This document shows positions 24,449-31,137 of a stretch of DNA of 31,137 bases, piece after piece. The stretch's first letter is position 1. Every line of letters begins with the position of its first letter. A program made the translations under genes and the position numbers. Source of the stretch: CAZGYE01 sp964530165 (lineage in GTDB: Bacteria > Planctomycetota > Planctomycetia > Planctomycetales > Planctomycetaceae); NCBI GenBank assembly GCA_964530165.1, contig CAZGYE010000030.1, forward strand, positions 1-31,137, written 5' to 3'. The notes under the pieces were generated by a model. That model worked only from the letters and a program-made list of their open reading frames with translations, was not told the DNA's origin and searched no databases.

Positions 24449-25801
24449 ATGAATCACACCGCTTTATCCGTCTGCAAACCTCCCGCATTTCAGCGCGGAC
24501 TCCTGGCGACACTGATTCTCCTGGGGATCGTGAGTTTCGTGAACAGCGCCCGCGATGCTTACAACTACGGCGGCATCGATTTGCGCAACAGAATCGTCGG
24601 GGCGCGGGCTATTTGGAGCGGAATCGACCCGTACACGTTGGACTGGCAGTCAGGAATGTCGCAGCGGCTGCTCGACCCTTGGCGGCGCAGTCCCGGCCTG
24701 ACCCGAGTGACCGTACCTCCCACCACATTGTTTGCCTACGGAGCGGTCTCGTGGATGCCCTATCGAGCAGTCCGCTGGGTCGCCTTCGGACTGGAATGGG
24801 CCGCGCTGATCGCTAGTATCACGATCCTGGTTCACACACTTCAATCACGGGCCGACCGACTTCTGCTTGCCAACCTAGCGATACTTTTCTTTGTGTGCGG
24901 GTCGTTTTGGAGGCTCCACGTTGAACGCGGGCAGTTCTATGTCTGGGTCACATTGCTGATATCGCTGGGCATCTTGCTTGAGTTACGGCCTGCGTGCTGG
25001 CGAACCTGTTCCGGGATTCCGTTTGGTCTGGCGGTTATTCTTCGGCCCAGTTTTGTTGTCATGCTCCCCATTCTGTGGCTGGCGAGGCGGCGTCACACTG
25101 CTGCGGTCGCGGTTGCGACCACCGTAACGAGCATCGCGATCACCACGTTCACGTTTGGCGCGGATGTGTGGATCAGTTACTGCGCGTCGATGAAGGAATA
25201 CGGGAAAGCCAGGGCTGACGAGTCCTACGAATTGCGTAAGTATGGGCCGGCAAAATCACTTCCGGAAGTCGCCGAAGGCGTCAATTTCGGCAGAATGATG
25301 GATGGTCATACTGAGGACGTGACCATCACGAACGCCTTGAACGTTCTGGCGAAGCATACGAATTTCGACCTGTCAGCTCACGCAGCGGCAGCGAGTAAGG
25401 TCATGGCGTTCGTCTCGTTTTTTCTCATTGCTCTGACATGTTACCGAGCTGAGGAGAAGCAGATCGGCCTTCGGTCCGGGTTGGCGCTCGCCGTTGCTGC
25501 AGCACTCAATCTGGAGTTCTGTGTTCCCATCCGCCATGGATATACCGACGTCATGTATCTGCCGATGTTGGCACTCATCATTCCACTGCTTCGTTCTTCG
25601 CGAACACCGACGATCATCGTATTTGGAGTGCTTTTCGCCTTCTCCAGCGGCCACCTTGGGCGGTTTCTCAACCCGGTGCTCAATGGAGCTCGGGGGACCG
25701 TCCTTCGATCCTGCCTGTTTATGGCAACGACGACGCTCGCCCTACTCATTCCGCGAATCCGCGGAATCCTGGACAGAACTTGCGACGAGGCCAGATCATG
25801 A
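24449..25801 (+). CDS. GT87-like polytopic glycosyltransferase (GT-C)
   Basis: A 450-residue membrane protein with about ten hydrophobic segments. The first loop reads YNYGGIDLRNRIVGARAIWS then GIDPYT, matching the GT87/DUF2029 pattern of an essential Asp (here Asp44) followed by a DPY motif. GT87 enzymes such as mycobacterial mannosyltransferases transfer sugars from polyprenyl-phosphate donors outside the cytoplasm. It lies 10 bases after the DPM1-like gene, a likely source of the donor. A long soluble loop (about 240-310) contains charged residues. Exact family membership is moderately certain. Its TGA overlaps the next ATG. Confidence 0.78.
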   Translation: MNHTALSVCKPPAFQRGLLATLILLGIVSFVNSARDAYNYGGIDLRNRIVGARAIWSGIDPYTLDWQSGMSQRLLDPWRRSPGLTRVTVPPTTLFAYGAVSWMPYRAVRWVAFGLEWAALIASITILVHTLQSRADRLLLANLAILFFVCGSFWRLHVERGQFYVWVTLLISLGILLELRPACWRTCSGIPFGLAVILRPSFVVMLPILWLARRRHTAAVAVATTVTSIAITTFTFGADVWISYCASMKEYGKARADESYELRKYGPAKSLPEVAEGVNFGRMMDGHTEDVTITNALNVLAKHTNFDLSAHAAAASKVMAFVSFFLIALTCYRAEEKQIGLRSGLALAVAAALNLEFCVPIRHGYTDVMYLPMLALIIPLLRSSRTPTIIVFGVLFAFSSGHLGRFLNPVLNGARGTVLRSCLFMATTTLALLIPRIRGILDRTCDEARS

Positions 25802-27000
25802 AAATCCTTGTTCTCCATAACGAATATGCCACGCTCAGCGGCGAGGAAACGTCCCTGAGGCATGTGACCGACGTGCTTGCGTCGCGGGGACATCAAGTGC
25901 GCTCCTACAGCCGCAGCAGCGCGGAGATCACGGGGACACGCCTGGGGAAACCGCGGGCCTTGCTTTCCGGGTTGTTCAGCCCGTTCAGCAGGGCTGCCGT
26001 TCGCAAGCTCCTGATTTCCTTCGCTCCCGATGTCGTGTTCGTGAAGAACCTCTATCCGCTGATTTCCCCGTCGGTGCTGCCTGTCGTCAGACGAGCGGGG
26101 GTCCCCATCATCATGCGGGTGGCCAACTACCGGTTGGTTTGTCCCAACGGATTGCATCTTTCCCGCGGCGCAGTCTGCGAGCGTTGCGCGGGAGGACGCG
26201 AGTATTGGTGTGCTCTGAGAAACTGTGAACAAAGCCTGCCCAAGAGCTTCGGTTACGCGCTGCGCAATTGGATTGCGCGCCACGCCGGCTGGTACCGCGA
26301 GAATGTGTCGGTTTACACCTGTGCCACCGAGTTCATGAAACGCAAGCTAATCTCGGCCGGTTTTGCAGCGTCTCGGATTCATGTCCTTCCCAACGTCGTC
26401 CCCGACCCGGTGCGGCCAGGGGACGTGCTCGAGCCTGGGTCTGGCAGCTTTGTCGGCTATGTGGGGCGAATCAGCAAAGAGAAAGGCGTCTCGACCCTCA
26501 TTCGAGCTGCGGCCCTGTGCCCGTCGATCGAGTTTCGGCTTGCCGGCCGGGTCAGTCACTCTCTACCACTGTCCGATGCGTTACCCGAAAACGTGAAGCT
26601 AGTTGGCTTCCTAGAGGGCTTAGAGCTGGCTGAGTTCTTCAAACAGGCTCGAATCATCGTCAGCCCCAGCGAGTGCTATGAAACATTCGGGATGACCCTC
26701 GCCGAAGCGATGCTCTATGCCCGGCCCGTGATTGCCTCACGGATCGGCGTCTTCCCCGAATGGATCCAGGAGGGAGAAAACGGTTTGCTCTTCGAACCGG
26801 GTAACCCAACCGAATTGGCAGCGAAGATCCGGCATCTTTGGAATCAACCTCGACTGTGCCGAGCGATCGGTCGCGCAGCGCGCGCGAAGGCTTCATGCGA
26901 TTACTCGCCGGAGAGATGCTACCGACGGTTTATGAAGGCGTGTCGGCACGCAGTCGTTCTCGCCGGTGAAGGGAAAGGAGACAGGGCCGATGCGGCTTGA
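25798..27000 (+). CDS. Family 4 glycosyltransferase
   Basis: A 400-residue GT-B protein. MKILVLHNEYATLSGEETSL is the N-terminal entry with the G-E-E loop. VCPNGLHLSRGAVCERCAGG is the Cys-rich insertion seen in one GT4 subgroup. The C-terminal half reads VGYVGRISKEKGVSTLIRAA, then SPSECYETFGMTLAEAMLYA with the EX7E glutamates, then RPVIASRIG. The ATG at 25798 overlaps the previous stop by 4 bases, and the 6 residues upstream of it in the same frame are discounted. It overlaps the GT26 gene by 11 bases. Confidence 0.92.
   Translation: MKILVLHNEYATLSGEETSLRHVTDVLASRGHQVRSYSRSSAEITGTRLGKPRALLSGLFSPFSRAAVRKLLISFAPDVVFVKNLYPLISPSVLPVVRRAGVPIIMRVANYRLVCPNGLHLSRGAVCERCAGGREYWCALRNCEQSLPKSFGYALRNWIARHAGWYRENVSVYTCATEFMKRKLISAGFAASRIHVLPNVVPDPVRPGDVLEPGSGSFVGYVGRISKEKGVSTLIRAAALCPSIEFRLAGRVSHSLPLSDALPENVKLVGFLEGLELAEFFKQARIIVSPSECYETFGMTLAEAMLYARPVIASRIGVFPEWIQEGENGLLFEPGNPTELAAKIRHLWNQPRLCRAIGRAARAKASCDYSPERCYRRFMKACRHAVVLAGEGKGDRADAA
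26972..26980 (+). promoter_or_regulatory. Shine-Dalgarno for the GT26 gene
   Basis: GGAAAGGAG ends 9 bases before the ATG at 26990, inside the end of the preceding gene. It supports 26990 over the GTG/ATG options further upstream and over a TTG at 27092. Confidence 0.5.
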
Positions 27001-27853
27001 CGAGCCCGTCAGCGGGGTGTCCGGCACTCGCTTGTGCGAACGTGCAAGCGGGGAAGGGGCAAATCCCAGAGATTTCGGAAATCCCTGGGATTTGGGTGGA
27101 CACTGCCGGGAGTTCCCGACAGCAACTCGCATCCTCAGTGTTCCCATCGACTTCGTCGGATACGACGACGTTTTGGCAATGGTTGAAACATGGCGCCAGA
27201 AGGGCGAACGGCACTATGTGTGCCTGACCAATCCACACAGCATCATGCTCTGCCGTCGCGACGACGAAATGCGCGCTGCCACGGTTGGCGCCACGTTGGC
27301 TTTGCCCGACGGCGTGGGAACGGTGATGGCGGGAGCACTGCTGGGACACAAGACTCAAGGTCGCATCACCGGACCGACCCTACTTCTGCGATTCTGCGAC
27401 CATGGCCGGCGATATGGTTGCCGCCACTTCTTTTACGGTGGCGAACCGTTTGTTGCGGAGCAGTTGGCCGAGAGATTGCGAGGTCACTTTCCAGGACTCG
27501 AAGTGGCCGGAACGTATTGCCCTCCGTTTCGTCCACTGTCGCAGAAAGAGGATGTGCAGGTCGTCGAGATGATCAATGCGACCAAGCCGGACATCGTCTG
27601 GGTGGGGCTTGGCGCTCCCAAGCAGGAGAAATGGATGGCGGCTCATCAGGGAAAAATCCAAGCGGCTGCGATGATCGGTGTTGGCGCCGCATTTGACTTT
27701 CATTCCCACAACAAGAAATGGGCGCCTGTTTGGTTCAGAAGAATGGGCTGCGAATGGATGTTTCGACTGCTCGTGGAGCCGAAACGTATGTGGCGCAGGA
27801 ATGTCAACAACATTCTTTTCGTCGCGCTGGTTCTTGGGCAAAGACGGTTCTGA
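26990..27853 (+). CDS. WecG/TagA/CpsF family glycosyltransferase (GT26)
   Basis: A 287-residue membrane-associated transferase. These enzymes add a second sugar (for example N-acetylmannosamine or its uronic acid) to the lipid-linked first sugar. LTNPHSIMLCRRDDEM (79-94), LPDGVG (105-110, catalytic-type Asp), HFFYGGEPFVAEQLAERL (147-164), VWVGLGAPKQEKWM (203-216), IGVGAAFDFHSHNKK (229-243) and EWMFRLLVEPKRMWRR (255-270) are all typical. The first 45 residues precede the core. Residues 24-35 of these (ANPRDFGNPWDL) come from an inverted repeat, so a shorter original protein is possible; a TTG at 27092 would skip it. It may be the second-step partner of the WecA-like enzyme encoded at 440-1957. 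Confidence 0.9.
   Translation: MRLDEPVSGVSGTRLCERASGEGANPRDFGNPWDLGGHCREFPTATRILSVPIDFVGYDDVLAMVETWRQKGERHYVCLTNPHSIMLCRRDDEMRAATVGATLALPDGVGTVMAGALLGHKTQGRITGPTLLLRFCDHGRRYGCRHFFYGGEPFVAEQLAERLRGHFPGLEVAGTYCPPFRPLSQKEDVQVVEMINATKPDIVWVGLGAPKQEKWMAAHQGKIQAAAMIGVGAAFDFHSHNKKWAPVWFRRMGCEWMFRLLVEPKRMWRRNVNNILFVALVLGQRRF
27060..27094. repeat. Inverted repeat inside the 5' end of the GT26 gene
   Basis: Arms 27060-27076 and 27078-27094 are 17 bases each and differ at one pair, with a single base between (CAAATCCCAGAGATTTC and GAAATCCCTGGGATTTG). It is in frame and adds residues with no family match. Confidence 0.8.
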
Positions 27854-27862
27854 ACACTTCAG

Positions 27863-27868
27863 AAAGGA
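27863..27868 (+). promoter_or_regulatory. Shine-Dalgarno for the kinase GTG start
   Basis: AAAGGA ends 5 bases before the GTG at 27874. It fixes the start just after the GT26 stop and excludes the long upstream overlap in the same frame. Confidence 0.6.
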
Positions 27869-27873
27869 ATGTC

Positions 27874-30189
27874 GTGAGCAACGCGAACTTGTGGAACGAA
27901 AAGCAAAATTCCGGACAGTCACACCAGAACCATGGCCTTGACCTGTGGCAAGTGATCATTTTGAGGAAATGGTTGATTCTGTTCGGCTTGCTCGTCGGAG
28001 CAGGACTGGGCTACCTCTATGCAATCAAACAGGCCCCCGTCTATGAGACGACCGCTCAAGTCCTGGTGGTCAACGAGCGAAAGCCCGTGCTGCCCATGAA
28101 AGGTATCGAGGCGGAAATCGGCTACGAGCAGAATTCGGCAACACACTCGTTGCTGATTCGCAGTCCGTTGATCGTGCGTAGGGCAATCGAAGACCATCAG
28201 CTCGGGGCGCTGCAGTCGTTTGCCGGCAAAAGCAACCTTTCACGGGTGATCATTGATGGGATCTCGGTGATCAGAGCCGACAGCGGCGGCGACGGCAGCG
28301 CCAACGTGTTGGAAATGAAATTCCAGGGGCCGGACCCACTCGAATGCGCCCAAGTATTGAAAGCGGTCATCGAGAGTTACCAGTCTTTCTTAGGAGAAAC
28401 AGCACAGAACATCAGTAAGGAAACGGTCCAGCTCATCACGGAGGCGAAGGATAGCCTTCTGACGCATTTGCGCGAACAAGAAGCCCAGTACCGAAAATTC
28501 CGTCAGGACGCGCCGCTGCTCTGGAACAAGGACAAGGGAACCAACATCCATCAGGCGAGGCTCACTCAGATCGAGGCGGCGCGGTCGGAATTGCTGCTGG
28601 CCTATACCCAGACGAAGGCACAACTGCTGGCGCTGGACGACGCCCTCAGAAATGGAGGCAATCGTGAAGCATTACGCTTGATGGTGCACAAGGTTGCCGG
28701 CGACTCAGCGGCCCGTGACACGGACAACAAATCGCCGACCGGTGACGTGTTTCCGTTGCTGCTGGAACGGCAGATGCTGCTAGAGAATCACGGACCGGAT
28801 CATCCCAGCGTTCGGGCCATTCAAAAAAGGATCGATCTGACCCGCAGCTATCATCAGAGCGTTGCCATACAACGAGAGTTACGCGACGCCGGGACGCAAC
28901 CGACCGATTTTCTCATGGTTTATCTCGAGTCGCTTCGCGAAGAACTCAAAGCAAACAAACAACGACAAAACGACCTGGACGCCTTGTTTCAAAAGGAGCG
29001 TAAGGCGGCCAAAGCGATGGCGGATTATGAAGTCACAGATGAGACATACCGCAACGACATTAGTCGAACTCAGCAACTCTTCGAAGGCGTCGTCAAGCGG
29101 TTAGAGGAAGTGAATCTCATCAAAGATTATGGTGGATACAAAACACAAGTGATCTCGCCGGCGGGGATTGGCGTGCAAATCGAACCGAAATTCGAGCGCA
29201 TCATGGCGGTTGCCTGTATCTTGGGACTTCTCGGCGGCCTGGTCCTGGGCTACGCTGCGGAACTGGCCGACAAAAGCTTCCGCACGCCTGAAGAAATCTC
29301 CGACATCCTGCAGCTGCCGATCGTCGGCCACATCCCGTTTATTCAACCGGACAAGAATCTGGACAAAAGCAAAGATTCGAAGCTGCAACCCACGCTCTGC
29401 ACGTTTCACCGGCCCAAGTCGCGTCTGTCGGAAGCGTATCGCGCCGTGCGAACGTCATTGTATTTCAGCACGCTGGGAGAAGGTTACAAGGTCATTCAGA
29501 TCACAAGCCCCGTACAGGGAGACGGAAAATCGACGCTGGCGGCAAACTTGGCGATTTCGATTGCGAATTCCGGTAAAAGAGTGTTGCTGATTGACGCAGA
29601 CTTCCGCCGTCCCGCGCTCCACAAGCTGTTCGGCGTGGAAAAGTCCGTCGGCATGGCCAAAGTCATCGAGGGGAAAGCAACCTTGCCAGAGGCGATTCAG
29701 GCGACAGAGGTCGAGAACCTCTGGATGATCCCAGTGGGATCGACCCCGCACAACCCCTCCGAGTTGCTCACCTCGCCTCGTCTTGGGGAGCTTCTGGACA
29801 GTCTCCGGGATCAGTACGATTTTGTTCTGGTTGACACACCCCCGTTGCTGGCGGTTACGGACCCAAGCGCCGTGGCCGCTCGCGTGGACGGTGTCCTGGT
29901 GACGCTCCGCATCACCAAAAAAGCACGCCCCAATGGCGTCCGGGCCATCGGGATGCTGAATTCCCTAGGAGCCAACCTGATCGGGATTGTCGTCAATGGC
30001 GCCGGAGGGGAATCGGGGTATGGATACGGTTCTAACCTCTACGGTGGGTATCGTTATCGATACTCGGCACACGGCTACGGCTATGGGTATGGCTATGCCG
30101 AACGCAGTAACGGCACGTACTACTCAGACGAAGCGTCAGACCAACCTGCTCCAAAGGAACTCTCACTGGCATCACAAGCGCACAGATAA
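27874..30189 (+). CDS. wzc: Wzc-like BY-kinase and polysaccharide co-polymerase
   Basis: A 771-residue inner-membrane protein. Residues 33-51 and 443-464 are the two membrane helices. The part between is the Wzz/GNVR periplasmic domain with long coiled-coil helices (about 180-260 and 350-415), and a Pro/Gly segment (428-440) precedes the second helix. The cytoplasmic kinase has Walker A GDGKST (549-554), Walker A' LLIDADFRRP (571-580) and Walker B VLVDTPP (651-657). The C-terminal tail holds 12 tyrosines between 716 and 750 in Gly-Tyr spacing, the expected autophosphorylation cluster. Wzc proteins control chain length and export through phosphorylation cycles. No phosphatase (Wzb) or outer-membrane Wza gene is in the window. 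The start is GTG at 27874. Confidence 0.93.
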   Translation: MSNANLWNEKQNSGQSHQNHGLDLWQVIILRKWLILFGLLVGAGLGYLYAIKQAPVYETTAQVLVVNERKPVLPMKGIEAEIGYEQNSATHSLLIRSPLIVRRAIEDHQLGALQSFAGKSNLSRVIIDGISVIRADSGGDGSANVLEMKFQGPDPLECAQVLKAVIESYQSFLGETAQNISKETVQLITEAKDSLLTHLREQEAQYRKFRQDAPLLWNKDKGTNIHQARLTQIEAARSELLLAYTQTKAQLLALDDALRNGGNREALRLMVHKVAGDSAARDTDNKSPTGDVFPLLLERQMLLENHGPDHPSVRAIQKRIDLTRSYHQSVAIQRELRDAGTQPTDFLMVYLESLREELKANKQRQNDLDALFQKERKAAKAMADYEVTDETYRNDISRTQQLFEGVVKRLEEVNLIKDYGGYKTQVISPAGIGVQIEPKFERIMAVACILGLLGGLVLGYAAELADKSFRTPEEISDILQLPIVGHIPFIQPDKNLDKSKDSKLQPTLCTFHRPKSRLSEAYRAVRTSLYFSTLGEGYKVIQITSPVQGDGKSTLAANLAISIANSGKRVLLIDADFRRPALHKLFGVEKSVGMAKVIEGKATLPEAIQATEVENLWMIPVGSTPHNPSELLTSPRLGELLDSLRDQYDFVLVDTPPLLAVTDPSAVAARVDGVLVTLRITKKARPNGVRAIGMLNSLGANLIGIVVNGAGGESGYGYGSNLYGGYRYRYSAHGYGYGYGYAERSNGTYYSDEASDQPAPKELSLASQAHR

Positions 30190-30360
30190 ATCCAACGGTC
30201 CGTTGAAACAAATCACCCCTGATGTGCGATGGCCCAGAAGTGGACTTTCTCGCCTTCCAGAGTCGTCGACTGGAAATCGGGTAGAGTCGAGATGTGGCGC
30301 GGTGGGGTGGCGGGGCCTTAGAGAGCGAAGCGAACGTGGCCCCGGAGCCTGCCGTCGCTC
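30190..30360. other. Non-coding region downstream of wzc
   Basis: No gene is supported here. A weak hairpin CAACGG-T-CCGTTG begins 4 bases after the wzc stop without a T-run, and TTCCAG/CTGGAA (30255-30275) is a second small inverted repeat. Neither is convincing as an intrinsic terminator. Confidence 0.4.
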
Positions 30361-30534
30361 TCATACAGCTAACGACCAAGCTAACCTGCCCGGTGCTGCC
30401 GGGCAGAGGAAACGGGGGAAGCAAAGGGGATAAGTCCAATATTCGTACTGCTCAAAGATCGGCATTCGGTGATTGCCCCGATTCAGGACATGAAAAACCA
30501 TCCCCCCAGACGCGATGCAAGCAGTGCGTGGCAT
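30361..30534 (-). pseudogene. Truncated REP-associated (Y1/IS200-like) transposase, N-terminal fragment
   Basis: Read on the minus strand from an ATG at 30534, the first 33 residues are MPRTACIASGGMVFHV, then LNRGNHRMPIFEQYEYW. The core (small residues, GG, Phe/Tyr-His-Val, xx-Arg-Gly-Asn, Arg, Ile-Phe-Glu) is the well-known start of the REP-associated tyrosine transposase family. The similarity ends at about 30436, where the sequence runs into an inverted repeat, and the frame then continues as unrelated Pro/Leu-rich residues to a TGA at 30361-30363. The HUH histidines and the catalytic tyrosine, which come later in intact proteins, are missing, so it cannot be active. It is 58 codons in all. 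Confidence 0.75.
30386..30406. repeat. Short perfect hairpin
   Basis: CTGCCCGG (30386-30393) and CCGGGCAG (30399-30406) pair perfectly with a TGCTG loop. It resembles a REP-type hairpin and lies next to the transposase relic. No T-run follows on either strand, so it is unlikely to be a terminator. Confidence 0.65.
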
Positions 30535-30589
30535 GCCGCGACCCTATCACGGCCAGTGCGACTTGTCAATAATTGGACTTATCCCCTTT
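30423..30589. mobile_element. MITE-like element with perfect 18-bp inverted ends
   Basis: AAAGGGGATAAGTCCAAT at 30423-30440 is exactly complementary to 30572-30589. The 167-base element encloses the beginning of the REP-associated transposase gene and nothing else. The structure is that expected of an internally deleted, non-autonomous derivative that would need a transposase in trans. Confidence 0.7.
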
Positions 30590-30612
30590 TCCTTTCATCC
30601 CCTTTTCCTTTC
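30581..30612. repeat. Tandem 16-bp duplication
   Basis: ATCCCCTTTTCCTTTC occurs twice head to tail (30581-30596 and 30597-30612). The first copy overlaps the right inverted end of the MITE-like element, suggesting slippage or a duplicated end. Confidence 0.85.
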
Positions 30613-30888
30613 GGGCTTACCGCTCGTCCCCAGATGGGGCAGTCAGCATCACTCGAATACCCCACTGGGCTACCGGCCAAAGCCGCACGCTCGAATAGAA
30701 GCATGGGCAACACGGTTCTCAACCCAAAAAACACCTCGCCCCCTTGACAAGCAACGGGCTTTCATAGAAGCCACCCATCTGTTCCCAGTTGGCCCAAGTT
30801 TATCATTCACTGTTCATCACACGCCGCCGCGCCACATCTTGACTCTACCTGATGGAATCCAATCCGTGGCGGTTTGACAATTCGTTTC
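30613..30888. other. Non-coding region
   Basis: No gene or RNA is recognised in these bases. Open frames on the plus strand here lack any family motif and have compositions typical of chance. TTGACA-like hexamers near 30737 and 30877 have no good -10 partner. Confidence 0.4.
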
Positions 30889-31055
30889 ATCAGGGCGAGC
30901 CCTGACCTACCCCTCTGACCTATAGTAACTGTGTGTTGGTTATAACTGAAGTTTTGCAAAATCAGGAAATCGCCAGACTGTAGGTCAGGCTCCTGCCTGA
31001 CGCTGACGAGGTATGATGTCGCACGCCTCAAATGTCAGGCAAGAGCCTGACCTAC
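30889..31055. repeat. Cluster of related AGGTCAGGCTC palindromes
   Basis: Arms 30980-31001 and 31034-31055 are 22 bases long and complementary except for one pair (GTAGGTCAGGCTCCTGCCTG against GTAGGTCAGGCTCTTGCCTG after reversal). Each arm also folds on itself. A third, shorter palindrome TCAGGGCGAGCCCTGA followed by CCTAC lies at about 30889-30909. All share the (G)TAGGTCAGG/CCTGACCTA core, so they are one family of repeats. Confidence 0.8.
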
Positions 31056-31137
31056 TCAACTCCAACAGCCAGCACCCCGACTATCAGCAAACGACTGATG
31101 TCGAAAAACGGCACGAAAAAATCTCGACATCCTTCAT

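Noticed and set aside
30190..30210. Hairpin after the wzc stop considered as an intrinsic terminator
   Set aside because: The stem is short, leaves almost no loop and is not followed by a T-run.
30294..30877. Plus-strand open frames of about 90-120 codons downstream of wzc
   Set aside because: They overlap each other and the repeat elements, lack family motifs and ribosome-binding sites, and have random-looking composition.
1..31137. tRNA, rRNA, riboswitch or phage attachment site
   Set aside because: I saw no tRNA-like cloverleaf with conserved TTC loop, no rRNA segment, no recognisable riboswitch core and no integrase in the window.

Overview
The window is one long plus-strand gene cluster for a cell-surface polysaccharide (exopolysaccharide, capsule or O-antigen type). 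It runs from a lipid-carrier initiating transferase near the left end to a BY-type tyrosine kinase/chain-length protein that closes the cluster at 30189. The base composition is moderately GC-rich by eye. Many small palindromic and tandem repeats lie between genes and inside gene ends. Together with the mix of families (DUF268, DUF362, a WecA with a soluble tail, a BY-kinase with a Gly-Tyr tail), this suggests a member of the Planctomycetes. That assignment is an inference from gene style and repeat style, since no marker gene is present.

Layout. 2-343: C-terminal end of a TPR protein. 440-1957: WecA/TagO-like initiating sugar-1-phosphate transferase. 2351-4559: fcl and gmd, the two enzymes that turn GDP-mannose into GDP-L-fucose. 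4656-6870: wzm and wzt, the ABC exporter, whose ATPase carries a C-terminal glycan-recognition domain. 6920-12085: an unusual four-gene block (DUF268 methyltransferase-like, an unclassified GT-B-like protein, a DUF362 protein, an asparagine-synthase-like protein). 12073-18695: a CgeB-like glycosyltransferase, a CE4 polysaccharide deacetylase, a GT4 and three GT2 enzymes. 18692-20014: an O-antigen ligase/polymerase-like membrane protein. 20058-23542: a zinc-ribbon methyltransferase and two GT4 enzymes. 23539-25801: a DPM1-like GT2 and a GT87-like membrane protein, probably a polyprenyl-phosphate-sugar pair. 25798-27853: a GT4 and a WecG/TagA (GT26) transferase. 27874-30189: the Wzc-like kinase. 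30190-31137 has no intact gene. It holds a short element with perfect 18-bp inverted ends enclosing the first third of a REP-associated (Y1) transposase gene on the minus strand, followed by a cluster of related palindromes.

How the genes work together (inference from families). WecA loads the first sugar-phosphate on undecaprenyl phosphate and the GT26 enzyme may add the second sugar. The GT4/GT2 enzymes extend the unit, with L-fucose as a likely component. The methyltransferases, the deacetylase and perhaps the asparagine-synthase-like protein decorate it. Wzm/Wzt exports the finished chain. The Wzy/WaaL-like protein and the Wzc-like kinase point to a second logic (polymerisation/ligation and length control), so the locus mixes ABC-dependent and Wzy-dependent parts. 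No Wzx flippase and no Wza outer-membrane exporter is seen. Gene junctions are tight (four ATGA overlaps and several longer overlaps), consistent with co-transcription of large blocks.

The most unusual features are the repeats that form the ends of proteins, the transposase-derived mini-element at the right end, and the DUF268/GT/DUF362/asparagine-synthase block.
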